A DNA stretch of 64,000 nt. It comes from Paludibacter sp963678465. Lineage in GTDB: Bacteria > Bacteroidota > Bacteroidia > Bacteroidales > Paludibacteraceae. The position numbers were made by a program, and so were the translations under genes. The notes below the pieces were generated by a model. That model was not told the DNA's origin. It saw only the letters and a program-made list of their open reading frames with translations, and ran no database searches. Location: assembly GCA_963678465.1 (NCBI GenBank), contig OY782858.1:3038001-3102000 (forward strand). Direction: 5' to 3'. Positions 17,140 through 26,144 of this stretch are shown one piece after another (position 1 is the first letter of the stretch; each line of letters starts with the position of its first letter).

Positions 17140-18318
17140 ATGAATATGCAAAAAACAATCTTCTTTACAGGACTGGTAATAATGTTGTCTGGAATATTCC
17201 ATAACATAAAAGCGCAAAATACAATGCTCGAAAATTCGCTTAGCAAACAACAGGAAAAAATTATCACCATAGCTGCTTTTGCCGCTAAAGGTGATTTGAA
17301 TAAACTAAAACCAGAGCTTGTTGCCGGACTTGAAGCCGGATTAACGGTGAATGAAATAAAGGAGGTGTTGGTGCACCTTTATGCTTATAGCGGATTCCCA
17401 AGAAGCCTGAGAGCATTGCAAACCCTTATGTCGGTATTGGACGAACACAAAGCCAAAGGTATAAATGACAATTGGGGGCGCAAAGCTTCACCAATAACAG
17501 ATACCCGTGATAAGTATGAACGTGGCAAGGAAGTTCTAGCAAAACTTTCGGGAACTACTCCACCGAAAGGAAGACCTCAAACCGGGTATGCTGCATTTAG
17601 TCCCGAAATAGAGACTTTCCTCAAAGAGCACCTATTTGCCGATATATTTGAACGCGATGTGTTGACTTATGCTCAACGTGAATTGGTAACGGTTTCTGTA
17701 TTAATAAGTATAGGTAATGCTGAACCCATGTTGGCTTCTCACATGAACTTGTGTTTGAATGTGGGAATTTCTGCCGAACAACTGAAGCAATTAGTAGCTG
17801 TAATTGAAGTAAATGTAGATAAGAACGATGCCGATTCTGCTAAAATTGTTTTAAATGAATTGATTCAAGGTAAAAGCTTAGCTGTTGAAAAGATGCAGAT
17901 TGGTTCAATTGACGACATTACAACCGATCGGATTTTTCCTAAAGGAGTGATGATCAAAAACGATTATTTCAGTGGGATAGCCTGGCTTCAAATGTTGGTA
18001 AACGCGAATGAAAACCACGACATATCTATTGCCAATGTAGTATTTGAACCTGGTGTACGAAACAACTGGCATTCGCATCCGAGTGGACAAATTTTGATTT
18101 GTATAAAAGGTAAAGGCTATTATCAGGAAAAAGGAAAACCAATCCAACTGCTTAATATAGGCGATGTGGTTGATATTTTGCCCAATGTTGTACATTGGCA
18201 CGGAGCAACACCCATAGGCGAATTCGAACACATTGCCATAAATCCGCAGGTACACAAAGGTTCTGTTGTTTGGTTACAGCCCGTAACTGAGGAAGAATAC
18301 AATAGCTACAAGAAATAA
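17140..18318 (+). CDS. Exported carboxymuconolactone decarboxylase/cupin fusion
   Basis: The 392-aa protein has a Sec signal peptide (about 1-25, ending IKAQ) followed by two AhpD/CMD-like helical domains (about 35-115 and 140-240) and a C-terminal cupin (about 275-380). The cupin shows NNWHSHPSGQ... and VVHWHGATP, giving the metal-binding histidines. The CMD domains lack the CxxC of AhpD peroxidases (the second has NLCLN), so a decarboxylase or binding role fits better. Such fusions often stand beside aldo/keto reductases and AraC genes in bacteria, but their reaction is unknown to me. Last gene before the second regulator. Confidence 0.85.
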   Translation: MNMQKTIFFTGLVIMLSGIFHNIKAQNTMLENSLSKQQEKIITIAAFAAKGDLNKLKPELVAGLEAGLTVNEIKEVLVHLYAYSGFPRSLRALQTLMSVLDEHKAKGINDNWGRKASPITDTRDKYERGKEVLAKLSGTTPPKGRPQTGYAAFSPEIETFLKEHLFADIFERDVLTYAQRELVTVSVLISIGNAEPMLASHMNLCLNVGISAEQLKQLVAVIEVNVDKNDADSAKIVLNELIQGKSLAVEKMQIGSIDDITTDRIFPKGVMIKNDYFSGIAWLQMLVNANENHDISIANVVFEPGVRNNWHSHPSGQILICIKGKGYYQEKGKPIQLLNIGDVVDILPNVVHWHGATPIGEFEHIAINPQVHKGSVVWLQPVTEEEYNSYKK

Positions 18319-18454
18319 ACTTAAAAATGAGCTTTTGAGAAACATGTATATTTTTTAGATAGCATACTATTGCTACATTGATTTGAAAAAGGAATTGAAT
18401 AGTTGATTTTTCACCAGTCACTATCGACCAAATACTAAAAAAAGCACATTGAAC

Positions 18455-19282
18455 ATGGATAAACAAAGTTCTGCTGTAAAAAATTACTCAAACATAGTTT
18501 TCGTACATTTTTTCAACAAAGAAACCATGTGCTATGAAAGAGGACATTGTCATTTCTTAATCTGCATCTTCGCCGGAGAACTGATCATAAAAGAACCGGA
18601 TAAAGAAGATATTGTTGTTTCTGCAGGTCAGTGTGTTTTTGTTCCCCGAAATCACAAGCTAACTTTTATTAAGCGTCCATCAAAAGGAGTTTCGTACAAA
18701 GGTATTACAATGGCCTTCGAACGGAACTTTTTGCGTCTTTATTACCAATCGTTGAATCAAAAACTGATTCCGTTAAATGGATCTGCAACTAAAGATTCCG
18801 TTATAAAACTACCTTCACTGCCCAATATCAATAGTTTATTTCTTTCATTATTACCCTACTTCGATTCAGACTGCAAGCCCAAAGATGAGGTAATGAAACT
18901 TAAACGTCAGGAAGGAGTACTTGCACTTCTTGACATTGATAGTGCCTTTTTCACAATACTTTTCGATTTTATTGACCCTTGGAAAATTGATATTATAGAT
19001 TTTCTGAACGAAAATTACATGTTTGAATTTACTCTAGAAGAAATCGCTACATACACAGGTCGGAGCTTAGCTACATTTAAACGAGACTTCAAAAAAATCA
19101 GTGATTTGACTCCCCAGCGTTGGATTATGCAAAAAAGACTTGAAGTTGCTAAAGAAAAACTGAGAATAGAAGGGAAAAAAGTGGCTGATGTCTATATGGA
19201 AGTTGGCTTTAAGAACCGCTCCCATTTTGCTACAGCATACAGGAAGTATTTTGGATATTCACCAGCAACTGTAAAACTATAA
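18455..19282 (+). CDS. AraC family transcriptional regulator (second)
   Basis: The 275-aa protein has an N-terminal cupin-like sensing part (HCHFLICIFAGELIIKEP and SAGQCVFVPRNHKLTF) and a C-terminal double HTH (TLEEIATYTGRSLATFKRDFKK and VADVYMEVGFKNRSHFATAYRKYFGYSP). It sits between the first enzyme block and two exported reductases, all on the same strand, after a gap of 136 bases that could hold its promoter. I take the ATG at 18455; an upstream TTG at 18449 is less likely. It probably controls the downstream reductases, the upstream block, or both. Confidence 0.88.
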   Translation: MDKQSSAVKNYSNIVFVHFFNKETMCYERGHCHFLICIFAGELIIKEPDKEDIVVSAGQCVFVPRNHKLTFIKRPSKGVSYKGITMAFERNFLRLYYQSLNQKLIPLNGSATKDSVIKLPSLPNINSLFLSLLPYFDSDCKPKDEVMKLKRQEGVLALLDIDSAFFTILFDFIDPWKIDIIDFLNENYMFEFTLEEIATYTGRSLATFKRDFKKISDLTPQRWIMQKRLEVAKEKLRIEGKKVADVYMEVGFKNRSHFATAYRKYFGYSPATVKL

Positions 19283-19316
19283 ATCAAGTTTAATTACTTA
19301 ATGAATTAATAGACAA

Positions 19317-20249
19317 ATGAAAAACTCAAAAAAAAATTATTTTTCCATAGTAGCATTTCTGCTATTCGGAAGTTTTATGCTTGTAAATGCTCAACAGCTA
19401 AAGTCCAATGTTCCTATGCTTAAGCTAAATAATGGTTTGGAAATGCCTCAGCTCGGACTTGGTACGTTCACTGCGTCAACCGAAGCGTGTAAGGATGCTT
19501 GCCTTGTTGCATTAAAAAACGGTTATCGTCATATAGATACTGCTCATGCTTACAGAAACGAATCCGGTGTGGGCGCAGCGGTTAAGGAGAGTGGTATTCC
19601 TCGCAACGAAATATGGATTACAAGCAAGCTGTGGCCTACCGATTATTCGAATGGAAACACCATGCAATCTATTGATGAAATGCTGGAACGTCTTCAAACA
19701 CCCTATATTGATTTGCTGTACATTCATCAACCCATAGGTGATTATGTTGCCGCATGGAAAGAAATGGAAAAAGCAGTTGTACAGGGGAAAATTCGTGCGT
19801 TGGGTATTAGTAATTTCGATGCATCAGACAAAGCTTTCAAAGCTATTGTTGACAGTATGAAAATAAAACCTGTCGCTTTGCAAATTGAGTGTCACCCTTA
19901 TGCACAGCGTAACGATATACGCGAAAAAGTGAAAGATTACAACATCGTAATAGAATGTTGGTATCCACTGGGACACGGTGATAAAGGGCTTCTTTCTGAC
20001 CCGGTAATTTCAAAAATTGCACAAGCACATAACAAAACTGTAGCACAGGTCATTCTACGCTGGCATATCCATGAAGGCTTTTCTGTTATACCTGGAGCTA
20101 CTAACCCCGATTATATAAAGGAGAATATAAGCATTTTTGACTTTGCTCTGAGTGATGATGAAATTACTCAGATACGTTCTTTAAACAAAAACCAGCGCTT
20201 TTTCAACATGAATTTAGAACAGCTCGAAAGAATGATTTTTAGAAACTAA
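19317..20249 (+). CDS. Exported aldo/keto reductase
   Basis: The 310-aa protein carries a Sec signal peptide (1 to about 26, ending NAQ) before a complete reductase barrel. The catalytic tetrad is D74, Y79, K104 and H137. The segment that normally binds the cofactor's 2'-phosphate (IPKSxxxxRxxEN, intact in the gene at 8517) reads IPGATNPDYIKEN here, so the Lys, Ser and Arg are gone. It is therefore a reductase-family protein exported to the periplasm with an altered cofactor pocket. It follows the second AraC gene by 34 bases and is a paralogue of the next gene. Confidence 0.9.
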   Translation: MKNSKKNYFSIVAFLLFGSFMLVNAQQLKSNVPMLKLNNGLEMPQLGLGTFTASTEACKDACLVALKNGYRHIDTAHAYRNESGVGAAVKESGIPRNEIWITSKLWPTDYSNGNTMQSIDEMLERLQTPYIDLLYIHQPIGDYVAAWKEMEKAVVQGKIRALGISNFDASDKAFKAIVDSMKIKPVALQIECHPYAQRNDIREKVKDYNIVIECWYPLGHGDKGLLSDPVISKIAQAHNKTVAQVILRWHIHEGFSVIPGATNPDYIKENISIFDFALSDDEITQIRSLNKNQRFFNMNLEQLERMIFRN

Positions 20250-20320
20250 ACATCCAAAAAATGAGCTTCTTAGAAATAATGTTTGAGCCTCTTGGAAATA
20301 CCATTATATTTTATAAGTTT

Positions 20321-20328
20321 TAAATTTG
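20321..20328 (+). promoter_or_regulatory. Candidate -7 box before the T9SS-tagged reductase
   Basis: TAAATTTG followed by C, 48 bases before the ATG at 20377, fits the Bacteroidetes -7 consensus; a -33 TTTG at good spacing is not seen. Confidence 0.3.
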
Positions 20329-20376
20329 CATTTAATTGTTTCTTGCTAAAATATGGATCCTTAAAATATAAAAGTT

Positions 20377-21774
20377 ATGAAAAAACTAGTAACATCTTTT
20401 TTAGCTCTTCTGCTTGGAGTTGTAGTCACTCAGGGTTATGCACAAACCTATTCTCTTGATATTGTAAAGTGGTCAGGTACAATGGCACAAAATTTAAACA
20501 GTAGTAGCGAATTGCTTTATCCACTCGGGAATTTTGACCATCAAGTGACCCAGCCGGCACCGGGTGGAAGCACTTCCGATGGAGGGCCACAGGCAGTATC
20601 GAATATAATATCGGTTTCCGGAGTTCCGCTTGTAAGGCTCAACAATGGCGTCTTGATGCCTCGTTTCGGACTGGGCACCCAAGTGCAGAGCATGGAAGGC
20701 GCAAATCAACGGCAGCAGCTTAACGAAACGGCTCGTGGCATGGTCATCTCAGCACTCAAGTCGGGTTATCGTCATCTGGACGATGCAATGTTCTATTATA
20801 ATGAACGTGGTATTGGCTGGGGAATAAGGGAAAGCGGCATTCCACGAGAGGAAATATGGTTGACAAGCAAAATCTCGGGAAACCTTGCGAATGCGCAGAA
20901 TGCGTTTGACGGAATGCTCCAACGGTTGCAAGTAGATTACATTGACCTCGTATATATCCACCACCCGGCTGGCACGCTTTCAGACATCCTTGCATGTTGG
21001 CGAGTGCTGGAAAAGGAGTACAAGGCAGGCAGAATACGTGCGCTCGGTATCAGCAATTTCGACAACCGCATGGATGCATTCAACTATATCATGCAAAATG
21101 CAGAAATCAAGCCGCAAGTGGCACAGATAGAGTGTCATCCGCTTGCCCAAAGAAAGGAGGCCAGACAACTCTATGCAAACAACTACGATATTCAGGTGGA
21201 ATGTTGGTATCCACTGAATCATAACAGAGATAACGTCGTCAGAAATGCTATACTCCAACAGATAGCTACTGCACACGAAAAATCGGTCTATCAGATTATT
21301 CTCCGGTGGCACATGCAAGAAGGTCTTTGTCCTGTTCCTGGAGCGACCAACCCTGCCCACATTCTCGAAAACATCAGTATCATCGACTTTGAACTGTCCG
21401 ATGAGGAAATGTCGGCCATCCGTGCCATTGACCGTGGCAATGCGGGAAGATCGTTCAATATTTCCTACGGTAACTCGAATTTCGGAAACTTCCAGGATTA
21501 CACCTATAACCACACTTACACGCCTAATGCCATCGAATCTGTACTGACCGACACCAATAACCGTGAATGTCAAATTTTCTATTCAGGGAATCAACTCATT
21601 ATAAATAACCTGCCTAATGGAAGACATAACTTCTCGGTTTATTCTGTAGTAGGAGTTTTAGTTCATAGTTCAGTTGTCGATTCAGGTTCGCCTACTGTTA
21701 ATATGAATAATATTGGCAAAGGGGCTTATATAGCATTTGTAAATAATCAAGCTATAAAATTCGTAAAGCAATAA
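20377..21774 (+). CDS. Aldo/keto reductase with T9SS-type C-terminal sorting domain
   Basis: The 465-aa protein has a Sec signal peptide (ending YAQ), a 55-residue linker rich in Ser, Gly and Pro, a full reductase barrel (about 82-370; tetrad D135, Y140, K165, H195), and a C-terminal domain of about 70 residues (from QIFYSGNQLIINNLP to the end). That tail has the order of a type A sorting domain of the type IX secretion system: a strand with LIINNLP, FSVYSVVGVLV, then IGKGAYIAFVNNQ and the basic end KFVKQ. The protein should be delivered to or through the outer membrane. As in its paralogue, the cofactor-phosphate motif is PGATNPAHILEN. I know of no described surface reductase of this make-up. 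Confidence 0.87.
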   Translation: MKKLVTSFLALLLGVVVTQGYAQTYSLDIVKWSGTMAQNLNSSSELLYPLGNFDHQVTQPAPGGSTSDGGPQAVSNIISVSGVPLVRLNNGVLMPRFGLGTQVQSMEGANQRQQLNETARGMVISALKSGYRHLDDAMFYYNERGIGWGIRESGIPREEIWLTSKISGNLANAQNAFDGMLQRLQVDYIDLVYIHHPAGTLSDILACWRVLEKEYKAGRIRALGISNFDNRMDAFNYIMQNAEIKPQVAQIECHPLAQRKEARQLYANNYDIQVECWYPLNHNRDNVVRNAILQQIATAHEKSVYQIILRWHMQEGLCPVPGATNPAHILENISIIDFELSDEEMSAIRAIDRGNAGRSFNISYGNSNFGNFQDYTYNHTYTPNAIESVLTDTNNRECQIFYSGNQLIINNLPNGRHNFSVYSVVGVLVHSSVVDSGSPTVNMNNIGKGAYIAFVNNQAIKFVKQ

Positions 21775-21890
21775 AATGCAATAAGTGCTTGCACATGACA
21801 ATGTAAGATATGCTATTGCTAACATTTAACAAGTATTTTAGAATACTAATATTGGGCAATCAAAATTCTAATACAATAAATTAATTCGTA

Positions 21891-23645
21891 ATGAGACCAT
21901 TAAATTCTAAGAAAAATCTGATTTTTTGGATAGTCGGTTTTTTTGCATTTCTATGGGTTGTGGTGCGAAGTGGCACAAATCCCAAGCGACTTACTTATCC
22001 TTGTCAACAAGCCCTGTATCCGGTTGCTTCATCGTGGCTAATCGCATTGTTAGCTTTGGTAGGTGGTTCGTATATTTTAAAAAGATATGCAAAGTTTACT
22101 GCTAGTGGTATCGTTGTTGTCTTTATCGCTTATTTTATTTTTGTTTTTGTTGATTCAGGTCTTGCAAGAGACATGGTTTCCTCTGTTCAGAATAACCAAC
22201 AAGCTGTTCAGGTAACTTTGCCTGTTTGGGAAGTTGCAAATCCGATTTCAAAAGTCTTTGCAATAAACAACATACCAAAAACTTCAGGTTCTCTTAATGG
22301 TGCCAATTCAGGTGTACCTAATGAGTATTTATCCGATCCTGCAATTGACACCTTAATGCTTATGATGCAAAGCAAAGGGGTTTATTTACACAAAACAACG
22401 GATCATACTAACGGGATAGTTGGTTCGGATAATGTCGTTATTATCAAAGCAAATCTTCAATGGGATAACCAATGCTCTACGAATACCGACAGAATCAAAG
22501 GTTTGATTAATCAGATAATAAAACATCCTGATGGTTTTACAGGAGAAATTCTTGTTTGTGATAATACACAAAATCTCGGTAGTGGTATTAATGAAAGAGA
22601 CAATAATTCGGATGACACTAACCAATCCATTGGCGATGTGGTTAATACCTTCCGGGCAAAAGGATATCCTGTTTACCTAATGAACTGGAACACCATGTAT
22701 AATACTGTGGCAAATGAATATTCTCAAAATGACATGAATAACGGATATGTATATGAGTCTTCCACAAAAATATCTTATCCAAAATTCAGAATGCCTTCAG
22801 GAAATTATTATGTTTCTTTGCGTTATGGCATTTGGGATAATACTTTGAAAACATACGACCACAACAAATTGTGTATAATTGATTTTCCGGTTCTGAAAGC
22901 GCATAGTGTAGCTGGAGCTACTATTGCAATTAAAAATTGGGTCGGTGTGCTTACCACTGCATATAGCACAGAAAGATATGGAGGCTTCTGGCCAATGCAC
23001 AACGACTATTTTTTTAGTTCTTTTGCCTTAATTGCCAAAGTAATGGCAGTAACATATCCAAAACTTTGCATTGTAGATGCAGCCTGGACAAACACACGAG
23101 TTGGTAATGATTTGAATGCACTTGTCAAAACAAATTCTTTACTTGCATCTACCGATCCTTTTGCTGTTGACTGGTATTCTTCTAAATATATTTTAACTCC
23201 CGTAGCACAAGACCCTGCATCCACAAATCCTGATTTAGCAGGTGGAACATTTAATACAAACCTCAGATATTGGTATAATTATTTACATGATGTGGCAGGT
23301 TTTCAGGTCACTAAAAATCCAAATGAAATATCTGTTTACGACAGAACAGTTTTAAAAGAAACCGGATTAAATGGCATTGCACAAAGTGTAAATCCTGAGC
23401 TAAAATGCTACTTTAATCAGTCGAACAGTTTAAAAATTGAGATAAATACTAAAGAAAGTAACAACATTAGAATTGATATTTTTGACCTTAGAGGTAAATT
23501 AATTGAGAATATTATCAATAAAAAGAATATATCCAATTCATATAGTGTAGATTACAACACAACAAAACTTAGAGAGGGTATTTATTTAGTTACATTACAC
23601 AATGGAGTTAAGACAGTTACAAATAAAATAATAATTTCAAAATAA
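21891..23645 (+). CDS. DUF362 protein with N-terminal membrane segments and T9SS-like tail
   Basis: The 584-aa protein begins with three hydrophobic segments (about 10-27, 41-60 and 68-88). The central DUF362 domain (about 130-460) has VVIIKANLQ, DFPVLKAHSVAGATIAIKNWVGVL and the STDPFAVDW motif typical of the family. The last 75 residues look like a type A sorting domain (IRIDIFDLRGKLI, LREGIYLVTLHNG, KIIISK). DUF362 proteins are linked with iron-sulfur or redox roles, but their activity is not established. Membrane anchors together with a T9SS-type tail are hard to reconcile: either the tail is a leftover or the helices are cut. It is followed after 6 bases by a small membrane protein. Confidence 0.8.
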   Translation: MRPLNSKKNLIFWIVGFFAFLWVVVRSGTNPKRLTYPCQQALYPVASSWLIALLALVGGSYILKRYAKFTASGIVVVFIAYFIFVFVDSGLARDMVSSVQNNQQAVQVTLPVWEVANPISKVFAINNIPKTSGSLNGANSGVPNEYLSDPAIDTLMLMMQSKGVYLHKTTDHTNGIVGSDNVVIIKANLQWDNQCSTNTDRIKGLINQIIKHPDGFTGEILVCDNTQNLGSGINERDNNSDDTNQSIGDVVNTFRAKGYPVYLMNWNTMYNTVANEYSQNDMNNGYVYESSTKISYPKFRMPSGNYYVSLRYGIWDNTLKTYDHNKLCIIDFPVLKAHSVAGATIAIKNWVGVLTTAYSTERYGGFWPMHNDYFFSSFALIAKVMAVTYPKLCIVDAAWTNTRVGNDLNALVKTNSLLASTDPFAVDWYSSKYILTPVAQDPASTNPDLAGGTFNTNLRYWYNYLHDVAGFQVTKNPNEISVYDRTVLKETGLNGIAQSVNPELKCYFNQSNSLKIEINTKESNNIRIDIFDLRGKLIENIINKKNISNSYSVDYNTTKLREGIYLVTLHNGVKTVTNKIIISK

Positions 23646-23651
23646 AATTGT

Positions 23652-24173
23652 ATGGAAACAACAGCATTAAAACTTGAAACTTTAAATTACAGTAGTTTAA
23701 AGACTTATTTCATAGCAGCGCTTTTTGTTATCGGAAACATCCTGCTACCTCAGCTTTGTCATTTAATACCAAACGGAGGCTTTATATTATTGCCAATCTA
23801 CTTTTTCACACTGGTTGGAGCATACAAATATGGTTGGAAAGCAGGGCTTTTAATTGCCATTTTATCTCCAGTCGTAAATTCTTTGCTTTTCAGTATGCCT
23901 GTGCCAGCTGTATTACCTGCAATTATTATGAAATCAGCTTTGTTGGCTTTTGCTGCTGCATTTACAGCAAACTATTTTAAACGCGTTTCAGTAATGGTTT
24001 TAGCCTTGGTTGTGCTATCATACCAAATAGTGGGTACATTAGGAGAATGGTTACTTGTCAATGATTTTAATCTGGCCATTCAGGACTTCCGTATGGCAAT
24101 TCCGGGTATGCTATTGCAGGTGTTCGGTGGATATGTTGTAATAAAACTCATATCTCAAAGACTACACGATTAA
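23652..24173 (+). CDS. Small integral membrane protein, ECF transporter S-component-like
   Basis: The 173-aa protein has about five hydrophobic segments and the pattern of an ECF substrate-binding subunit: a hydrophilic start, GNILLPQLCHLIPNGGFILL, LVGAYKYGWKAGLLIAILSP and VLPAIIMKSALLAFAAAF. Such subunits bind a vitamin or cofactor precursor and share an energising module encoded elsewhere. The substrate cannot be read. It ends the cargo cluster, tightly linked to the DUF362 gene, so the two probably act together. Confidence 0.7.
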   Translation: METTALKLETLNYSSLKTYFIAALFVIGNILLPQLCHLIPNGGFILLPIYFFTLVGAYKYGWKAGLLIAILSPVVNSLLFSMPVPAVLPAIIMKSALLAFAAAFTANYFKRVSVMVLALVVLSYQIVGTLGEWLLVNDFNLAIQDFRMAIPGMLLQVFGGYVVIKLISQRLHD

Positions 24174-24247
24174 TTGTAAACCCGAATAATCCAATTGCAA
24201 TTATTATATAGAATAAATTTCACTATCACTATACTATTTTCTGAAAG

Positions 24248-24293
24248 TCACCCTAATGAGCCTATAGTAAACTTATTAGGGTGATGTTTTTTT
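24248..24293 (+). terminator. Terminator ending the cargo cluster
   Basis: TCACCCTAATGAG (24248-24260) pairs with CTTATTAGGGTGA (24272-24284) apart from one G-T, followed by a T-run. Confidence 0.85.
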
Positions 24294-24314
24294 AAGCAAA
24301 TACCTGTTCCATTT

Positions 24315-25160
24315 ATGAACCAATTTATCCCTAAGCTAAACATAGAACTCAACTCCAGGCTTCATGCTATTGATATTGAAGAAACTGACTTGATACTAAA
24401 AGCGCAAAAATCAATTGTTTGTATCAAAGATGTTTTGAGCAAACTCCGGGCATTTATAGTAAATTATAAATTCAAGAACGAAGAGGAAGAAATTTATTTC
24501 TTCAAAGTCATTAAACCCGAAATAGTAAGCCAACTTATCTATCACGTCAAAATAAATAATTTTGAAAGCAAACGACCATTGGGAAGTCTCGAAATACAGC
24601 AATGCTATATTTTAAAGGAGTTCGAAAAACTTACCACCTATTTCAATAGTCACCTTGAATTCTACCGTTATTACAGAATGAATTCAACATTCCTGGACGA
24701 TAAGTTTTTTGTTCGTGGAAGAGAAGATCTGCACTTACATATTGATAATCTTATGATTCATATTGACCCCGAGTTTTCAACCAGTCAGGACTACATGGTG
24801 GCAAAAATCATTGCGAATGACCGTTTGGAAGTATACCTCAAAACAGAATTGGATGTTTTATCCAGAAAAATCTCTAATCCATATTGGTTACCAACCAATA
24901 ATGTGAATAACAATTTGTTTCATTGGACTGATAGTAAAACGGCATTAGTTGAATTAATTTATGCAATTTGTGCTGCCGGAAGTCTTAATCATGGCCAATG
25001 TGAAATAAGAGAACTGACTGCTTTTTTTGAACAAATTTTCAACGTGCGTTTAACAGATATTTATCGCACTTATCTCGAAATTAAGGTTCGATCCATTCCG
25101 ACGAAATATATCGACAATCTCAAAACAGCATTGTTACGAAAAATGGAAGAAGATTTATAG
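24315..25160 (+). CDS. RteC family regulator
   Basis: The 281-aa protein matches RteC, which in the conjugative transposon CTnDOT activates excision genes. Visible family blocks are EEEIYFFKVIKPEIVSQLIY, the KRPLGS segment, EKLTTYFNSHLEFYRYYRMN and LDDKFFVRG, with a C-terminal helical part containing a likely DNA-binding helix (CEIRELTAFFEQIFNVRLTDIYRTY). The usual partners RteA and RteB are not here. It marks the beginning of the island's mobile core and is likely to control excision or replication genes downstream. Confidence 0.85.
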   Translation: MNQFIPKLNIELNSRLHAIDIEETDLILKAQKSIVCIKDVLSKLRAFIVNYKFKNEEEEIYFFKVIKPEIVSQLIYHVKINNFESKRPLGSLEIQQCYILKEFEKLTTYFNSHLEFYRYYRMNSTFLDDKFFVRGREDLHLHIDNLMIHIDPEFSTSQDYMVAKIIANDRLEVYLKTELDVLSRKISNPYWLPTNNVNNNLFHWTDSKTALVELIYAICAAGSLNHGQCEIRELTAFFEQIFNVRLTDIYRTYLEIKVRSIPTKYIDNLKTALLRKMEEDL

Positions 25161-25534
25161 CAAGCAATCAAGTATATTAAGTGCAAATCTAACAACACAT
25201 TACCATTATTTAGTACTCCCAATTGTGAGTAACTTGGGAATTTGTTAAAGTGAAATTTTAGAGGGAATATAATTATTCCTTAGAGAAAAGCCATTTGCAT
25301 TCACTATCAATATTTTAGCTTACCCGGAGCGTATTTTTAATTGAAAGTATCAATTAAAAATACGCTATTTTTTTTGCGATATTTATTTTGTCCCAATTGG
25401 GAACAACTTGTGAATAAAAACCATTAAAACCCACCAATTTTGCCATATCTAATAATCGTCATTGTTCTTTACTCTTTATTCTTTACTCTGAGTATTGGCA
25501 CATTGGCATATTTTCAAATTATCACATTAATATT
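25161..25534 (+). other. Intergenic stretch with strong terminator
   Basis: About 370 bases without a credible gene (one open frame across 25440-25673 overlaps the muramidase out of frame). The notable element is a perfect 16-bp hairpin, 25329-25344 with 25350-25365, followed by T8: a rho-independent terminator for rteC. Another weakly paired element may lie around 25215-25240. Confidence 0.7.
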
Positions 25535-26071
25535 ATGGCAAAATTCAATCTCGCACTTCTTAAAGTGCTTTCTCACGAAGGCGGTTACGTCAACGACCCC
25601 GATGATTTGGGAGGTGAAACTTACAAAGGCATTGCCCGACACTCCCACGGTTCCTGGCCGGGCTGGTCAATAATCGATTCTCACAAAATCAAACCTGATT
25701 TTCCGAAATCACTGGAATCAAACACAAAGCTTCAGAACTTGGTCGAAAAATTCTATTTCGAATTGTTCTGGCAACCACTCAAAGCCGATCTAATACAAAA
25801 TCAGACTTCCGCTGATTCTGTATTTGACTTTGCGGTTAATTCCGGCCTTTCTACTTCAACTCGACTTGTCCAATCCATTGTTGGGACAAAAATCGATGGA
25901 ATTATTGGAGAGATCACACTCACTAAAATCAACTCGATGGACTTCGCCCATTTCCAGGCAGCCCTCACCGTTGCCAAAATGGAGTATTACATGAACGTTA
26001 TCCGCAAACGTCCAACCAGTAAAAAATTCCTCTTGGGTTGGATTTCCCGCTCACTTTCATTCAATGACTAA
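25535..26071 (+). CDS. GH108 N-acetylmuramidase
   Basis: The 178-aa protein has the family signature LSHEGGYVNDPDDLGGETYKGI near the start (residues 12 onward), with E15 as the catalytic acid, and a C-terminal peptidoglycan-binding part (SVFDFAVNSGLSTSTRLVQSI... then DGIIGEITLTKIN). Such enzymes cut the glycan strand of the cell wall. No signal peptide is seen, as for phage-type enzymes that need a holin or lysis. Small membrane proteins lie at 33432-33889. In mobile elements these muramidases may also open the wall for transfer. Confidence 0.87.
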   Translation: MAKFNLALLKVLSHEGGYVNDPDDLGGETYKGIARHSHGSWPGWSIIDSHKIKPDFPKSLESNTKLQNLVEKFYFELFWQPLKADLIQNQTSADSVFDFAVNSGLSTSTRLVQSIVGTKIDGIIGEITLTKINSMDFAHFQAALTVAKMEYYMNVIRKRPTSKKFLLGWISRSLSFND

Positions 26072-26144
26072 GAAGCAGATTCGCAATTCGCGAATTGCAA
26101 ATCTGAAATAGTAAATCGTAAATGTCTAAATCGTAAATAATATT

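Noticed and set aside
20980..21573. 197-aa minus-strand frame inside the T9SS-tagged reductase gene
   Set aside because: It is a shadow of the well-supported reductase; no recognisable motif.
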